Of a stretch of DNA of 64,000 nucleotides, positions 62,726 through 64,000 are shown piece after piece. The notes under the pieces were generated by a model. That model worked only from the letters and a program-made list of their open reading frames with translations. It had not been told where the DNA came from and did no database searches. Origin of the DNA: Hyphomicrobiaceae bacterium (lineage in GTDB: Bacteria; Pseudomonadota; Alphaproteobacteria; Rhizobiales; Hyphomicrobiaceae). The position numbers and the translations under genes were made by a program. How positions within the stretch are numbered: the stretch's first letter is position 1; each line of letters starts with the position of its first letter. The stretch covers positions 186,001 to 250,000 of the forward strand of contig JAURWC010000084.1 of assembly GCA_030655135.1 (NCBI GenBank), written 5' to 3'.

Positions 62726-64000
62726 ATGACAATGCGCCATCTGTGCCGCACACTTGCACGTCTCGGCCCCGCCTTTAGAAATGTGGGCCTCCGATTTGAC
62801 GTTGCCGCCCTCGCCGCGGCCTTCGCTTTCATAACTGTCGCCAGCACTGGGCCCGCAAACGCCATGAAAATCCAAACCATTAAGAGCCCCGGCGGTATTG
62901 AAGCCTGGCTCGTCGAAGAACACTCCGTTCCGCTGATGGCGTTGCGCTACTCGTTCGAAGGCGGCAACGCGCAAGACCCCGCGGGCAAGGAAGGCCTTGC
63001 CAACTTCATGACGGCGATGATGGACGAGGGCGCGGGCGATCTGGACTCCGCAGCCTATCAGGAGAAGATGGAAGAGCTGTCTTTCCGCATGTCGTTCGAC
63101 GACACGCGCGACGCCTTCTACGGCAGCTTCGAGACGCTCACCACCAATCGCGCCGACACGCTGGCGATGCTGAAGCTCGCCATTAACCAACCCCGCTTCG
63201 ACAAGGACGCAGTTGACCGCATTCGCGCACAGCTGCAGGCCAATCTCGCGTATGCTGCCCGCGATCCGGAAAAGACCGCCTTCAAGGAATGGTTCGCCAC
63301 CGCGTTCGCCGGCCACGCCTACGGGCGTCCCTCGTCCGGAACTGAAGCGTCTCTGGCAGCCATCACGCGTGACGATCTGGAAGCCTACCGCAAGGCGAAC
63401 TTCGGCAAGAACAATCTCAAGGTCGTCGCCGTCGGCGACATCACCGCCGAGGAACTGGGCAAACTGCTCGACGACGTCTTCGGCGCGCTCCCCGAAAAAT
63501 CGCAGCTGCAGCCGGTCGACATGACCGCGCCGATCAAGGGCGGCAAGGAACAGCTGGTCGAAATGGCCGTGCCGCAAGCCGTCGCCGTCTTCGGCCTTGG
63601 CGCCATGCCGCGCAAGGATCCCGACTTCATGGCCGCCTTCCTGATCAACCAGATCGTCGGCGGTGGCGGCTTTGCCTCCTCGTTGATGGAAGAGGTCCGC
63701 GAAAAGCGCGGCCTGGCCTACTCCGTCTACAGTTTCATCCAGCCTTATCACCACGCTTCGATCTTTACAGGCGGCGTGGCGACGAAGGCCGAAGCCATCG
63801 ACCAGTCTCTCGACGTCATCAAGTCTGAACTGAAGCGCATGGCCGACAATGGCCCCACGCAGGACCAGTTCGACAATGCCAAGAAGTACCTCGTCGGCTC
63901 CTACGCCCTGCGCTTCGACACCAACGCCAAGATCGCCAGTCAGCTGCTGGCCTTGTTCGAGGACGGCTTCGGCCCCGAGTATGTCGACCAGCGCAATGCG
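62726..64000 (+). CDS. M16 protease-like partner subunit (cut by window end)
   Basis: 425 codons are visible and the frame is open at the window end. A signal peptide lies in residues 1-45 (VAALAAAFAFITVASTGPANA). Where the catalytic partner has HFLEH this protein has GLANFMTAMM, so the zinc motif is missing. The C-terminal domain keeps EEVREKRGLAYSVYSF, the Arg/Tyr pair typical of the non-catalytic M16B subunit that helps hold substrate. ATG 62726 was chosen for the GGAAGG eight bases upstream; ATG 62693 is also in frame. 35 bases after its partner. Confidence 0.9.
   Translation, partial: MTMRHLCRTLARLGPAFRNVGLRFDVAALAAAFAFITVASTGPANAMKIQTIKSPGGIEAWLVEEHSVPLMALRYSFEGGNAQDPAGKEGLANFMTAMMDEGAGDLDSAAYQEKMEELSFRMSFDDTRDAFYGSFETLTTNRADTLAMLKLAINQPRFDKDAVDRIRAQLQANLAYAARDPEKTAFKEWFATAFAGHAYGRPSSGTEASLAAITRDDLEAYRKANFGKNNLKVVAVGDITAEELGKLLDDVFGALPEKSQLQPVDMTAPIKGGKEQLVEMAVPQAVAVFGLGAMPRKDPDFMAAFLINQIVGGGGFASSLMEEVREKRGLAYSVYSFIQPYHHASIFTGGVATKAEAIDQSLDVIKSELKRMADNGPTQDQFDNAKKYLVGSYALRFDTNAKIASQLLALFEDGFGPEYVDQRNA

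Noticed and set aside
62720-63754. A 344-codon minus-strand frame
   Set aside because: Antisense to the M16 partner subunit; composition typical of a shadow frame.
1-64000. CRISPR array, rRNA genes, insertion sequences
   Set aside because: No regularly spaced repeats, rRNA landmarks or transposase motifs were found on either strand.

Overview
The window looks like chromosomal DNA of an alphaproteobacterium, most likely order Hyphomicrobiales (Rhizobiales); placement below order is not supported. The evidence is a GC-rich background with strong NNC/NNG codon bias, the gene order pcm-tolC-popZ-like-valS, a TrcR/DUF1013 cell-cycle regulator, PopZ-type polar organisers, and the order ribF-ileS-lspA-lipoprotein-M16-M16.

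Region 1 (1-7383, mostly minus strand) is a core block: the start of valS, two adjacent PopZ-like (DUF2497) genes with very long Pro/Ala/Ser-rich middles, tolC, pcm, then tRNA-Cys and tRNA-Asn on the plus strand. Region 2 (about 7384-30908) is a surface-polysaccharide island that begins just after tRNA-Asn and is visibly more AT-rich than its surroundings. It holds a GT2 transferase and a Wzy-like polymerase facing an eight-gene minus-strand operon: wbpA-wbpB-wbpD-wbpE for a UDP-2,3-diacetamido uronic acid, a Wzx flippase, a formyltransferase, a FemAB/GNAT-like acyltransferase and a polysaccharide deacetylase. Then come an OafA-type O-acyltransferase, a membrane sulfatase-fold protein with a small partner, and a plus-strand operon in the order wbuX-wbuY-wbuZ-fnlA-fnlB-fnlC-wbuB, predicted to make and transfer an acetamidino derivative of L-FucNAc.

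Region 3 (31050-38269) returns to high GC but continues the envelope-sugar theme. It holds a four-gene translationally coupled set for a CDP-linked, C-methylated 6-deoxyhexose, a DUF2147 protein, a WaaL/Wzy-like ligase and a GT4 glycosyltransferase. With region 2 it supplies most parts of a Wzy-dependent pathway: three sugar-nucleotide routes, flippase, polymerase, candidate ligase and several tailoring enzymes. No initiating phosphoglycosyltransferase, no chain-length regulator and no 4-ketoreductase for the CDP-sugar is visible here.

Region 4 (38340-64000) is general chromosome: a DUF482 acyltransferase, HIT protein, YiiX-like hydrolase, DUF900 lipoprotein, meaB, bdhA, pcp-like, gshA, a large protein with a phospholipase-A2-like motif, rsmE, ubiA, trcR, a MaoC hydratase, ribF, ileS, lspA, a lipoprotein and an M16 protease pair, the last gene being cut by the window end. 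Several palindromic repeats lie between genes, and three similar palindromes sit in frame inside ileS, which also carries an AT-richer segment in its editing-domain region.
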